Below are positions 17,964-27,823 of a DNA stretch of 64,000 nucleotides, piece by piece. The position numbers and the translations under genes were made by a program. This stretch comes from an uncultured Enterobacteriaceae bacterium. Lineage in GTDB: Bacteria; Pseudomonadota; Gammaproteobacteria; Enterobacterales; Enterobacteriaceae. The stretch's first letter is position 1. Each line of letters opens with the position of its first letter. The notes below the pieces were generated by a model. The model saw nothing but the letters and a program-made list of their open reading frames with translations. It had not been told where the DNA came from and did not search any database. Location: NCBI GenBank assembly GCA_936920625.1, contig CAKZHC010000011.1:1-64000 (forward strand), written 5' to 3'.

Positions 17964-18973
17964 ATGATGGAAAGAAAAAATCCTGACCATATTAAATTAC
18001 CACCGCGTGTCTGCCCAAACCGGTATAGCTATATCTGGAAAACAACTTCAATAGAATTCGTGACCCTCACTCGCATAGATCAGGGTATCGCCCGTCTGTG
18101 GCAAAAATATGAAGAAGAGATAAATCAAAGATAGTCAGTAATGACCTGTGAAAGGCTGTGGTATAACTTTCTGACAAGTGCATATTTCAGTGAATTAAAA
18201 CCGAGAACAGAGAAAGACTATTACCAGCACGAGAAAAAGATTCTGGCTGTCTTCGGCAAAATGAAAGCGGACAATATTAAAACTGAACAGGTACGGACAC
18301 TCATGGATACGCGAGGGTTACGGGGTAAAACGCAGGCCAACCAAGAACTGGCCAGCATGAGCCGGGTTTACGGGTGGGGATTTGAGCGGGGGTATGTAAA
18401 AAGTAACCCGTGCAGGAGGGTAAGAAAATTCTCGCTAGAAAGCCGCGACGTTTATATAACTGATACGCAGTACAACACTATTTACAGTCAAGCCTGTCCT
18501 GAAGTAAAAGTGGCAATGGAGATTGCTTATCTTTGCGCTGCCCGCCTCGGAGATATTCTTAATGTACGCTGGAGTGAGGTAATGGAACAGGGGCTTTATA
18601 TTCAACCGGTACAAAACAGATAAAGACCTGGCCCCCCGTCTGCGCTCAGCAATACAGTTAGCCAGAAATATATCCGGAGAGAAAGGATCTCATGACTTTC
18701 TTATTTCAGGAACCGGCAACAAACCGGTTATAAGCAAAACATTTAACAACTGGTGGAATCGTGCAAAGCATGACGCAGAAAAAAAAGCTGGTGTTTTTTT
18801 TTGGATGTACCTTCCACGACATAAAAGCCAAAGGCATTTCTGATTACGAGGGATCGAGCAGAGATAAGCAGTTATTCTCAGGCCATAAAACAGAAAGCCA
18901 GGTTATTGCCTGTGACAGGAAGCCAGAAATTACACCGACACTGGATCTTCCTCTGATTGCAAATGGTAAATAA
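17964..18973 (+). pseudogene. Phage tyrosine integrase, one stop and two frameshifts
   Basis: The N-terminal arm-binding part (IKLPPRVCPNRYSYIWKTTS) ends at an in-frame TAG (18132-18134). The same frame resumes with the SAM-like core-binding domain (LKPRTEKDYYQHEKKIL) and the catalytic start (YLCAARLGDILNVRWSE, containing the first Arg). Frame changes near 18600 and 18790 are needed to follow YKTDKDLAPRLRSAIQLA and then FHDIKAKGISDYEGSSRDKQ. Where the active-site Tyr is expected before DRK, this copy has Cys (SQVIACDRK). It ends 124 nt before the 3' end of tRNA-Ser, the presumed attachment site. Integration is not possible with this copy. Confidence 0.88.
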
Positions 18974-19097
18974 AAATTAATATTCCCATTAGGGTAAAGC
19001 CCTGGCTGGTTCAGGAATATACCAACAGAATATACCAACAATATACCAATACTCTAAAATGCGGATTACAGACCTGATCTTAACTGCCTGATTTAAT

Positions 19098-19185
<88 letters not shown>

Positions 19186-19409
19186 GCAATGAGGCGCAAT
19201 ATAAACACCTGCTGACCTGTTGTAAAGCCTGCTCTGTTTTAACTGATTAAATTATGTGCGATTTATTCTCTTTTGCTGGTATTATCGCCACAATACCGCA
19301 CCTTTGCCATGAATCTAATTTAAGGGGTAAAGAAGGGTAAAAAAACTTCCCTTTGTAAATTTATTTCATTAATGTGGAACAAATTATTATGGCCCCAAGG
19401 AGTCATTCT

Positions 19410-20063
19410 ATGGATCGTATTATCACCTCACGTAGCGCCTCTTTAATCAGCACTCACAAAGTGTTGCGTAATACATACTTTATGTTAGCCCTGACTCTGG
19501 CCGTTTCTGCAGTAACAGCTACCATTAGCACAGTGCTGATGCTGCCTGCTCCCGGCCTCATTCTGATGCTTGCCGGCTTCTACGGCTTAATGTTCCTGAC
19601 ATACCGTCTGGCAAATAGTCCATCAGGTATTCTGGCTGCTTTTGCGTTTACCGGCTTTCTCGGATATTGCCTTGGGCCAATTCTGAACAGCCTGCTGTCT
19701 AGCGGCATGGGCGATGTTATTGCACTGGCTCTTGGCGGCACGGCACTCGTCTTTTTCTGCTGTTCTGCTTACGTACTCACAACGCGCAAAGACATGTCCT
19801 TTCTTTCTGGTATGTTAATGACTGGCTTTGTAGTACTACTGGTAGCAGTCATCGCTAACTTGTTTCTGCACCTTCCGGCGCTGCAGTTAGCAATTAGCGC
19901 GATGTTTGTCTTGTTCTCATCTGCGGCCATTCTATGGGAAACCAGCAATATAATTCACGGCGGCGAAACTAACTATATACGTGCTACAGTTAGTCTGTAT
20001 GTCTCGATATATAATATATTTATCAGTCTGTTAAGTATCCTCGGTTTTGCACGCAGCAACTAA
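19410..20063 (+). CDS. yccA: FtsH-modulating inner-membrane protein YccA (BAX inhibitor-1 family)
   Basis: A 217-residue protein with about seven membrane segments that binds the FtsH protease and slows degradation of SecY. Conserved stretches include STHKVLRNTYFMLALTLA, FAFTGFLGYCLGPILNSLLS, LTTRKDMSFLSGML and ETSNIIHGGETNYIRATVSL. The start at 19410 follows AAGGAG and gives MDRIITSRSAS, like the E. coli protein. An upstream ATG at 19389 is less likely. Intact. Confidence 0.95.
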   Translation: MDRIITSRSASLISTHKVLRNTYFMLALTLAVSAVTATISTVLMLPAPGLILMLAGFYGLMFLTYRLANSPSGILAAFAFTGFLGYCLGPILNSLLSSGMGDVIALALGGTALVFFCCSAYVLTTRKDMSFLSGMLMTGFVVLLVAVIANLFLHLPALQLAISAMFVLFSSAAILWETSNIIHGGETNYIRATVSLYVSIYNIFISLLSILGFARSN

Positions 20064-20581
20064 ATTGTCTGTCCTCACTTTCAGCAGATTCCATTATGGG
20101 GCCGTCCTGAGTAATCAATCAGCCCCATAACATTTTGTACGCATACTCAGCCCGAACAACTGTATGACGGTACTATAAACTTATATAACTTTGTATTAAC
20201 TATTACAGATTTTATATTTTATCTGCCAATTCTCACCTCCCTCAGTTTTTTTTGAAAAAATACTACCCCCACCACAGGTTAAGGTTGCGTTTGCAAAGTG
20301 CATTAACAAAGAAATTTCGGACCTTGTATAATTGTTTGTCGATCATAGCGTTATGAAATTGTACTATTAGAAGTAGAAGCAAGATTTGATATATATGGTT
20401 ATAATAAACTCAGGAATTCCGTCTGGAGTATAATACTATATTTGTTGAATACCTATTGGATCTGCCTGGTGGCGTGACGATATCAAAAAATTTTTGTTTG
20501 GTGGCATTTGCCAAATTAATGTTTCTGTCAGCAAAGAGGCTTTGCTACAATATTTAATAAGTAATGCTTGGGAGTATTAAT
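20064..20581. other. Intergenic region yccA-tusE
   Basis: About 520 nt, AT-rich, with no supportable gene. It presumably contains the tusE promoter. Confidence 0.4.
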
Positions 20582-20908
20582 GTGTCATGTTTTCAAACTG
20601 AAGCGGCTCTGGATACAAATGGTTATCTGATATCTTTAGACGACTGGAGTCCGCATCTGGCCGAACAACTGGCACAAAAAGAAGATCTTACACTCAGTGA
20701 TGAACACTGGGAGGTCATTTACTTTGTGCGTGAGTTTTATTTTAAATTTAATACTTCTCCAGCAATAAGAATGCTGGTTAAAGCAATGGCAGAAAAATAT
20801 GGTGAAGAAAAAGGCAACAGTCGTTACTTGTTTCGTCTTTTCCCTGACGGACCAGCAAAGCAGGCAACCCGAATTGCAGGATTACCTAAACCAGTAAAAT
20901 GTCTATAA
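20582..20908 (+). CDS. tusE: tRNA 2-thiouridine synthesis sulfurtransferase TusE (DsrC family)
   Basis: A 108-residue sulfur carrier that takes persulfide sulfur from TusBCD and passes it to MnmA for 2-thiolation of wobble uridine. The conserved core FNTSPAIRMLVKAMAEKYGE, then GNSRYLFRLFPDGPAKQAT, is present. The active Cys is the penultimate residue (KPVKCL). GTG 20582 is chosen because TGGGAG lies just upstream and the length equals the family's; an ATG at 20564 would add six residues. The first ten residues diverge from E. coli. Confidence 0.93.
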   Translation: MSCFQTEAALDTNGYLISLDDWSPHLAEQLAQKEDLTLSDEHWEVIYFVREFYFKFNTSPAIRMLVKAMAEKYGEEKGNSRYLFRLFPDGPAKQATRIAGLPKPVKCL

Positions 20909-20911
20909 TTA

Positions 20912-21190
20912 TCAGCCTGTCGTAAATCCAACAGGTACAAATTCGACCTGATGAGGTTCCGCTAATATTTTATCGATACGAGCACCAGCAGGACCATTGG
21001 TTTCCAGCCAGTTCATCAGCGTTTCGACGCGTCCCTGTTCCCCCCAGGCAAACACTTCAACACTGCCATCATCTAAATTACGAGCATATCCATTTATACC
21101 TAATGTACGCGCCTGCTGCTGCGTTTGATAGCGAAACCCGACTTGCTGGACACGCCCGAAGATCCGAGCCCGAATCCCAATTTTACTCAT
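20912..21190 (-). CDS. yccX: Acylphosphatase
   Basis: A 92-residue enzyme hydrolysing acyl phosphates. The catalytic Arg is in GRVQQVGFRYQTQQQA and the Asn in GYARNLDDGSVEVFAWG, both in the family positions. It is convergent with tusE with only 3 nt between the stops. In E. coli rlmI follows on the other side, but here about 720 nt of non-coding DNA takes its place. Two adjacent ATGs exist; the second fits the GGAG spacing better. Confidence 0.94.
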   Translation of the reverse strand: MSKIGIRARIFGRVQQVGFRYQTQQQARTLGINGYARNLDDGSVEVFAWGEQGRVETLMNWLETNGPAGARIDKILAEPHQVEFVPVGFTTG

Positions 21191-21938
21191 CATCTTCTCC
21201 CGTATAAGAAGTACCCGATAAATTTTTACAACATACTATTATTATGTAAATAAGGCTTTTTCTTCAGTAACAGAAAAAAATAGTCCAATCGCACTTATTT
21301 TATATAAGACCCTGATAATGCTTGTATATAAAAAATCTGATATTTCTAGGGCAGGACTGTTTGACAGACCTATTTTCAAATCACTATTGAATCACGATAA
21401 AGGTACTGATACCTTTACTGAACTTAACTCATTCTGTTTATTGAGAATATTTTTATTCACATTCAGTATATGAAATAGTAATCACAGGCTATCAATAAAT
21501 TTTATGTTACTTGGTCCCTTAAGGTGGCAGGGAAGCGCTGACTAAAAACGCATAATATACAATACCTTAGTCCCAACGATGTCTCCAGGTATGATATTAG
21601 TATTTATTGCATGGAAATATGAAATGAGCAGCCTGATTGAGACTCTTAAACTAAAGAATAAAAATGAGTCACTAATTAATGTTGCTTTTTTGTAGAATAC
21701 ATATGTAAATGATACACTGCGATGATCCTTAGTCGCTCTGAAAATAATTTTTGAGAGATCCGGTTCCCGGAGTCACTTCAACCATTGGTGTAGTCTACAA
21801 TTTATATAATAGCTGCTCCAAACATTAATCCGGTAATTTAAACTGCATGGAAGGCATCAATGGGCACATGTTGTGACTTGAAAAGTTCTGGCTCAATCCC
21901 CATTTATAGTTATGGGCAGAATCTCATGGGAGGCCATT
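21191..21938. other. Non-coding region where rlmI is expected
   Basis: About 750 nt with no supportable frame between acyP and hspQ. In E. coli the 23S rRNA methyltransferase gene rlmI lies here. I see no recognisable remnant, so it appears deleted or fully decayed. Confidence 0.5.
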
Positions 21939-22256
21939 ATGATTGCCAGCAAATTTGGAATTGGTCAGCAAGTAAGGCACAAAATGTTAGGTTTTCTTGG
22001 CGTGGTTGTTGACGTCGACCCTGAATATTCGCTGAATTCACCAAAATTTGATGAAGTGGCTGATAGTGAGCTATTGCGTACTTCTCCCTGGTACCACGTA
22101 GTAATGGAGGATGACAACGGTCGTCCAGTTCATACCTATCTGGCTGAAGCTCAGCTTTCCTGGGAGGCACAGTCCGAACACCCTGAGCAATCTTCACTGG
22201 ATGAACTGGCAGCTTCCATTCGTCAGCAACTGCTGGCACCACGATTACGTAATTAA
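21939..22256 (+). CDS. hspQ: Heat-shock protein HspQ (hemimethylated DNA-binding / Lon specificity factor)
   Basis: A 105-residue protein with the YccV-like domain: IASKFGIGQQVRHKMLGFLG, VVVDVDPEYSL and WYHVVMEDDNGRPVHTYLAE. HspQ stimulates Lon proteolysis and was first described as binding hemimethylated DNA. ATG 21939 follows GGAGG and matches the family start. The next E. coli gene, yccU, is missing downstream. Confidence 0.93.
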   Translation: MIASKFGIGQQVRHKMLGFLGVVVDVDPEYSLNSPKFDEVADSELLRTSPWYHVVMEDDNGRPVHTYLAEAQLSWEAQSEHPEQSSLDELAASIRQQLLAPRLRN

Positions 22257-23016
22257 ACAGACAGCCTCGTGTGTCAAATCCATTTTTCTAAATAACTATA
22301 CTATATTGTGGCGCAAGATTTTTAACTAAGGGCAAAGAGAAAAATTCAGCAGACCGTTACAGCCCAAAATGGTCCGCTGAGAATTGACTGAGTCAATACA
22401 ACTTTTCAGATTAACGGTGCAAGCTGCAAGCATAATTTCTTATGCTACGGTTTACCCATAGTTTCACAAAGCCAGTTCACTTCTTTACGGTAGCATAATC
22501 ATCATACGTTATGCACAACATCCTTATTCATAACAATTCTTATTACTTAAAAATATTAATGCTCAATACCATCATTACGATGCCGGGCTGACGCGAAAAA
22601 CCTCCAGCAGCAGCTGTCATATATCATATAGTTTGCAACTTTGTGTCACTCTCACCACCATCGTATTGGCCTGCCATCAGCTGTTTCAGCCGGTACGACA
22701 GGGTTTTGTTACGTCATAGCAACCGATCATGCTGATGAGCAGACTGACTGAAAACTGCTGCTTCCATCGATATGGAGTACTTAAGCAATGTGATAGCACT
22801 ACTAACTTATGTTTTAATGTTAGTTCGGCGTCACATTAAAAAAGTTTGGATACAGTTATAATAGGCAAGTAAGCGCTATACAGACTAATTATTTTTCTAT
22901 TTTTATGGTTTACAATCCAGATATCGGTTGCCAGCGTAAGTTATGATGTCAGTAACCACTGCGGCTATTAACGCTGAATGACATTGGCTTTTCACTGATA
23001 AATCATCAGGTCGGAT
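22257..23016. other. Non-coding region where yccU is expected
   Basis: About 760 nt between hspQ and csgI without a convincing frame. In E. coli the CoA-binding protein gene yccU sits here. No recognisable remnant was found. Confidence 0.45.
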
Positions 23017-23637
23017 ATGATAAAGATGATACAACATGCTTGGGCGTTCAGTGGATTAATTTGGCTGTTTAGCATATCTTTGCCGGCAAGCACGCTGAAA
23101 TTATCACCTGATATAGAACTGCTGGTGCTGGACGGACAAGAGATATATGCTTCTCTATTAAAAGGGGCGGAAAGGATCGAACTGGAAAAAGGACTACATC
23201 AGTTTCTGTTTCGTGTTCACAAATCATTGCCGGGCTATTATAGGTACCGGCAATATCTTTCATCGCCTTTAATAGTAACTTTTACCGCCAGCACTCAATC
23301 AGTCTCTATCCAGTTGCCCCCCCTCAAAACCCAACGCGACAGACAAAGATTCAATACTTCAGCTGATTTTCAACTGATTGATGAAAAAAATCATATTATT
23401 GATAGCCAGCGCGACAAATTGCCAGATGCAACTGGACGTAATCTCGGGCAGGCAATGCTCGACTATAACAATAATGATTATGTTGCTTCTGTGTCCCAGT
23501 TCGCCAAATCACACCTTAATCCCAGGCAGCGTTTGCTAAACAGCCCCGATAATATCGCGCATATACCTAAACCAAAAACCTTGCTGCCATTGTGGTACCA
23601 GAGGTTAGACGATATTTTACACAATCAACAGCTGTAG
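23017..23637 (+). CDS. csgI: Secreted DUF2057 protein (YccT/CsgI)
   Basis: A 206-residue periplasmic protein with a signal peptide (AFSGLIWLFSISLPASTLKL) and the YccT pattern SPDIELLVLDGQEIYASLL. E. coli YccT (CsgI) inhibits curli subunit polymerisation. Order csgI-mgsA-helD is as in E. coli. No csg operon is visible in the window, so its role here is uncertain. ATG at 23017 or at 23026 could start it. Confidence 0.85.
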   Translation: MIKMIQHAWAFSGLIWLFSISLPASTLKLSPDIELLVLDGQEIYASLLKGAERIELEKGLHQFLFRVHKSLPGYYRYRQYLSSPLIVTFTASTQSVSIQLPPLKTQRDRQRFNTSADFQLIDEKNHIIDSQRDKLPDATGRNLGQAMLDYNNNDYVASVSQFAKSHLNPRQRLLNSPDNIAHIPKPKTLLPLWYQRLDDILHNQQL

Positions 23638-23726
23638 CGGAAAAATATCTCACTAAAAATTGAATTATTATTGATAAATAACACTCATCATCCGTCTCTG
23701 TTTTACCATAGTCACCGGAATACCAG

Positions 23727-24185
23727 ATGAAACGAATCACACGCAATTTGCATAAAAAGAAAAATGTCGCTCTGATCGCTCATGACCACTGTAAAAAAAC
23801 GCTTATACAATGGGCTGAACAACACAAAGCCGTACTGATGAAGCATAAACTTTATGCCACGGGCACTACAGGTAATCTCATCCATAATGAAATGGGAATG
23901 TCCGTAGAAACAATGTTAAGCGGCCCTCTGGGTGGGGACCAGCAGGTAGGTGCGTTGATTTCTCAGGGAAAAATTGATGTATTATTTTTCTTTTGGGATC
24001 CATTGAATGCCGTACCACATGATCCTGATGTCAAAGCGCTATTGCGGCTTGCCACGGTATGGAACATTCCTGTGGCCACTAACCAGGCAACAGCAGACTT
24101 CATTATCTGTTCCCCGCTATTTAACCAGGATTTTGATATTCAGGTCCCTGATTATCAGCATTATCTCCAACAGCGACTGCCATGA
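23727..24185 (+). CDS. mgsA: Methylglyoxal synthase
   Basis: A 152-residue enzyme converting dihydroxyacetone phosphate to methylglyoxal, a phosphate-releasing glycolytic bypass. Diagnostic stretches are VALIAHDHCKKTLIQW, TGTTGNLIHNEMGMSVE (phosphate site) and LSGPLGGDQQVGALIS, with FFWDPLNAVPHDPDVKALLR containing the catalytic Asp and His. It is convergent with helD. Intact and standard length. Confidence 0.97.
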   Translation: MKRITRNLHKKKNVALIAHDHCKKTLIQWAEQHKAVLMKHKLYATGTTGNLIHNEMGMSVETMLSGPLGGDQQVGALISQGKIDVLFFFWDPLNAVPHDPDVKALLRLATVWNIPVATNQATADFIICSPLFNQDFDIQVPDYQHYLQQRLP

Positions 24186-24219
24186 AAAAAGATAAAACCT
24201 TTTGCATACCCATTTCAAC

Positions 24220-26277
24220 TCAGGGTTTGTGCAGTACTTTAACACCCAGCCGCCTGAAAATACCGACAAATGCAGAGGGATTATTATGATCGTAGAGTAA
24301 CCAGACCTGCTGTCTGGCACGGGTCATAGCCACATATGCCAGCCGCCTTTCAGCTCCATCAGGAAACTCCTCAGACGGAGGCAATAATATTTCATCAATC
24401 ATCGACTCTCTGACTATCGCAGGAAATCCGCCCTCCCCCGCGCGAAGTCCCACAAGAATAACATAATCGGCCTGCTGACCCCTGCTGCCATCAATAGTCA
24501 TAAAGTCGATATTGAGTTTGGGCCAACGTATGTGAGCTTTATCCAGTTCTTTCGGGCGCAGATGATGATAACGGGCCAGAACGAGTATTCGTTCATTCGC
24601 AGTCACAAAACTACTAAGTTTATCCAACAATGCTGCGAGTTTTTCTTCGGGCAATAAAACAATTGATTTACCATCTCCCTTTTGCAGGCTGTTTAGTGGT
24701 TTTTTTATCTGGTGTGGATTTTCCTGGATGAAGCGGCTGGTTATATCGTTAATGCGGTCATTTAAACGATAAGTCGTCTCCAGTATACAGTGATCACTTT
24801 CAGCAAAATATTGGCGAAAAACAGCTGGTAATGTCATTTTCTCTGCATTAGCAAAATTACAGATGGCCTGCCAGTCATCGCCAACAGTAAACAAAGTCGT
24901 CTCATTATTTTGCTGGCGTAATAGCATCAGGAACTTAACGCATTGTGGCGAGATATCCTGAAATTCATCGACTAATATCGCCTTCCAGGGAGTAATAAAT
25001 CGCCCCTTATTTAGCACATGAATTGCCTGGTGGAACAGACCGGGAAAATCAACAGACTGCTCCTCTTTTAGCACCTTCTTCCACACTTTAATTATCGGTG
25101 CCATCAGACGGAGATGCTGTGAAAAACGGCTCTGCAAATCTGCTGGCACACGTTTAACTAAATCTGTTTGAGTACCATCATGGGCCCGGATGAGACCCAA
25201 CCAGCGTTCAAGACGACTTACAAGATAGAAGGAAAGCGTATCATCCAGCCAGAAACTTCCTTCTGCCAGTTTCCATTTCAGTTCTTTCTCCAGCCACGTT
25301 CGCCACCCTTTGGCATAGGATTTTTTTTCTATGCATTGTTGGCGCCAGGAATTAATTAGTAGTTGATGTCGTCTTACCGTGTCAGTCTCGAGAGTGCTAA
25401 TCGAAGGCATACGCTGGCTGCCCTGTTTGATGATATGGAGCGCTAATGAGTCAAACGTTGCCACTTTAATACCATTGGTATTCAGGCTGTGACTAATGCG
25501 CTTATCCATATCCTGTGCCGCTCTGGTATCAAATGCAATCAGCAAAATTTGCTCTGGTGCAGCGATATTCCGCAATATCATCCATGCCGCCCGTGCAATC
25601 AGTACCGCCGATTTTCCGCTTCCTGCACCAGCCAGAGTCAGTATCGCGCGCTCACCATTTATTACAGCGTTAACTTGCGATTCATCCAGAGGAGAAGATT
25701 CCATCTGGCTGAAAAAATCCGTGTATTCGGCCCTCGTTTTACTAGCCCATTGCTTGTTACGCGATTGGCGCTGTAGTTCCCCTTTCTGATACCATTGTTG
25801 ACAAAATAACCACTGTGACGCACAGTTATCAAACTGCACGATACGCTGGTGTGGCAACGGAAGTGCAGCAAAAATGTCTTCCAGCTGCTTACACAACGAA
25901 TCGACATCACTGCGACACAGCCAACGATCTTCCTGTTCAGTCTGCTGAATTTGCATCATTGCTCTTGTTAACTCCTCAGCGCTGATGCGACTCATTTCCT
26001 CACTCCAGGTATTCCATTTCCTTTCAAGATAGTGAAAAAAACGTTGTGTTTCTGTCCATTCAGTTCCATGTAAACGAACTACTTTTTCTCCCGGTAACGT
26101 GAACTCCAGTTCTCCCCAGACCAAGCCCCTCTTGCAATCTATAGCCAGCAACTGATTGAAAGGAATCATATAATGATGTTTCTCTCCACTGACCTCAATC
26201 CCTGCATTAAGCAAACGCACACGATTGTAAGGGTGTTGTGACAGATGCTTTCCCACCATAGTTGACTTTAATTCCAT
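24220..26277 (-). CDS. helD: DNA helicase IV
   Basis: A 685-residue UvrD/Rep-type superfamily 1 3'-5' helicase. The start at 26277 gives MELKSTMVGKHLSQHPYNRV, as in E. coli; an upstream ATG would add 20 residues. An N-terminal extension precedes Walker A (LTLAGAGSGKSAVLIARAAW, near 215). Walker B is ILVDEFQDISPQ, and later motifs include TVGDDWQAI, ETTYRLN, GSRGQQADYVI and VAMTRARQQVWLL. The full motif set is present. Its role is in recombination and repair. Confidence 0.96.
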   Translation of the reverse strand: MELKSTMVGKHLSQHPYNRVRLLNAGIEVSGEKHHYMIPFNQLLAIDCKRGLVWGELEFTLPGEKVVRLHGTEWTETQRFFHYLERKWNTWSEEMSRISAEELTRAMMQIQQTEQEDRWLCRSDVDSLCKQLEDIFAALPLPHQRIVQFDNCASQWLFCQQWYQKGELQRQSRNKQWASKTRAEYTDFFSQMESSPLDESQVNAVINGERAILTLAGAGSGKSAVLIARAAWMILRNIAAPEQILLIAFDTRAAQDMDKRISHSLNTNGIKVATFDSLALHIIKQGSQRMPSISTLETDTVRRHQLLINSWRQQCIEKKSYAKGWRTWLEKELKWKLAEGSFWLDDTLSFYLVSRLERWLGLIRAHDGTQTDLVKRVPADLQSRFSQHLRLMAPIIKVWKKVLKEEQSVDFPGLFHQAIHVLNKGRFITPWKAILVDEFQDISPQCVKFLMLLRQQNNETTLFTVGDDWQAICNFANAEKMTLPAVFRQYFAESDHCILETTYRLNDRINDITSRFIQENPHQIKKPLNSLQKGDGKSIVLLPEEKLAALLDKLSSFVTANERILVLARYHHLRPKELDKAHIRWPKLNIDFMTIDGSRGQQADYVILVGLRAGEGGFPAIVRESMIDEILLPPSEEFPDGAERRLAYVAMTRARQQVWLLYDHNNPSAFVGIFRRLGVKVLHKP

Positions 26278-26398
26278 AAATCCATACCTGAAGTGGTAAT
26301 AAACCATGATCGATAGTGTAACGATGGCATGTATCACGCTCCAGCACTAAAACAGGTTATAATGTCAGTATTCTTCCAACATCCTGGTTCAGCATCAT

Positions 26399-26845
26399 AT
26401 GCGTACTGTATTAAATATTTTGAATTTCGTTTTGGGTGGGTGCTTTACTACACTCGGCTGGTTTTTAGCAACACTGGTCACCATATTACTGATCATCACT
26501 TTGCCGCTTTCACGCTCTTGCTGGGAAATAACAAAACTTTCATTGTTTCCTTATGGTAACGAAGCTGTACATGTTTATGACCTCTATCCGGAACGTCGCA
26601 ACGCTTTGTTCTCGGGAGGAGGCACGCTGCTCAATATTTTTTGGTTTATTTTTTTTGGCTGGTGGCTCTGTTTATCACATATCATCAGCGGCATTGCTCA
26701 GTGCATAACTATTATTGGTATTCCTACAGGCATCGCTAATTTCAAAATTGCAGCTATTGCCTTATGGCCAGTTGGCCGCCGGGTGGTGTCAGTTGAAGAA
26801 GCACAACACATGCGAAATAATAATGTGTTGCACCGTTTTAATTAA
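26399..26845 (+). CDS. yccF: YccF family inner-membrane protein
   Basis: A 148-residue protein with two YccF (DUF307) repeats, each with hydrophobic helices: LNILNFVLGGCFTTLGWFLA near the start and TLLNIFWFIFFGWWLCLSHI in the middle. Repeated GIPTGIANFKI-type loops follow. Function is not established. In E. coli yccS follows, but here yccF is directly followed by sxy on the other strand, so yccS is missing. Confidence 0.93.
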   Translation: MRTVLNILNFVLGGCFTTLGWFLATLVTILLIITLPLSRSCWEITKLSLFPYGNEAVHVYDLYPERRNALFSGGGTLLNIFWFIFFGWWLCLSHIISGIAQCITIIGIPTGIANFKIAAIALWPVGRRVVSVEEAQHMRNNNVLHRFN

Positions 26846-26861
26846 ATATCAGCTCTGATTA

Positions 26862-27491
26862 TCAGGAAGTTCGGCGTTTTTGCAATCTGAACTGGCGAAT
26901 CACTTCTTCGTACCAGCTACGAAGTTCAGCCTTAATATGTGGCGGTAATGCCTGATAGTGAAAACCGCTCAGCGCCCCCTGCAATGCATAAAGAGTATTA
27001 ATTCCCAGATGTTGATTAATATCTCTCAGTTTGAGCCAGCTACGTTTTGCTCCCTCCTCCCTGAAGACCTGAATAGAACCAATTCCTGCCTGATGTAACA
27101 AACGTTCAAGCTGGTATCCTATATTTGGCAGATCTCGTATATGTTTTACCTGCTTCGCACAAATTCGTTCCTGTTGGGCTCCGTGTAAGCAGAGACGAGA
27201 AATAGCTAGTAGTTGTTCAGGCTCTGCCCACAGCACATCATCGACCAGATAATAATCAAGCTGAACCGGCACCCCACGTTTGTAAAGCTTAAGCGTCGGC
27301 AAGTTACGCTCACACAGGTAAGGCTTGGAAGCCTCGCAGGCCCGTAAATAGAGCTCTCCTTCAGCTACAACTGCAAATACAACACGATTCACACTCAGAC
27401 TGTATCCGCCAAACTGCGTACGGACTTTTATCGGGCCAAGTGAAATCAATTTCTGAGTAATTTTTTTTAGATGTCCATTATTACTGGTCAT
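26862..27491 (-). CDS. sxy: Competence regulator Sxy (TfoX)
   Basis: A 209-residue protein with the TfoX N-terminal domain (VRTQFGGYSLSVNRVVFAVV, then GELYLRACE) and the C-terminal helix-hairpin-like domain (IRDLPNIGYQLERLLHQAGI, LYALQGALSGFHYQALPP). Sxy directs CRP to CRP-S promoters that control DNA-uptake genes. It stands between yccF and sulA as in E. coli, apart from the missing yccS. Intact. Confidence 0.95.
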   Translation of the reverse strand: MTSNNGHLKKITQKLISLGPIKVRTQFGGYSLSVNRVVFAVVAEGELYLRACEASKPYLCERNLPTLKLYKRGVPVQLDYYLVDDVLWAEPEQLLAISRLCLHGAQQERICAKQVKHIRDLPNIGYQLERLLHQAGIGSIQVFREEGAKRSWLKLRDINQHLGINTLYALQGALSGFHYQALPPHIKAELRSWYEEVIRQFRLQKRRTS

Positions 27492-27639
27492 AGTCGTTCC
27501 TGGTTTTCCTTCACATATTACTAAAAACGTTAAAGGTATCAGTTGAAACGTTCAATTCAGTTACCAAAGATTTCTTAACGTTTTTGTATAGTTGCGAGGT
27601 GTTTTGAAAAAAGAACACCCCGCGTCTGCAAAACCAGAT

Positions 27640-27777
27640 ATGCATTGCGCGAATTGTCTGATGCTATTGACTGTATTCAAATCGATTAATTGCCTACAGC
27701 AGAGCTATTGTAGTCGTTGTAAATCTCTCTTGCTGGCAACTATAGAGTATTACCCCTTGACCTTAATTGCTTCCTGA
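27640..27777 (+). CDS. Tiny protein with two Cys-x2-Cys pairs (zinc-ribbon-like, doubtful)
   Basis: A 45-codon frame with CANC and CSRC pairs separated by about 18 residues (MHCANCLMLLTVFKSINCLQ), ending near the sulA operator. The pattern faintly recalls Mu Com-type zinc fingers. There is no clear ribosome-binding site and no phage context next to it. It may be chance. Confidence 0.2.
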   Translation: MHCANCLMLLTVFKSINCLQQSYCSRCKSLLLATIEYYPLTLIAS

Positions 27778-27782
27778 TATAT

Positions 27783-27802
27783 TACTGTATGGATATACAG
27801 TA
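27783..27802. promoter_or_regulatory. LexA operator (SOS box) of sulA
   Basis: TACTGTATGGATATACAGTA is a near-ideal SOS box: CTGT, eight bases, ACAG, with flanking TA. It lies 21 bp before the sulA start codon. The operator is perfectly kept although the gene behind it is frameshifted. Confidence 0.92.
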
Positions 27803-27823
27803 ATAATAGCTTATGGAGAGATT

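Noticed and set aside
24007..24195. Short frame over the mgsA end
   Set aside because: Out-of-frame shadow of mgsA.
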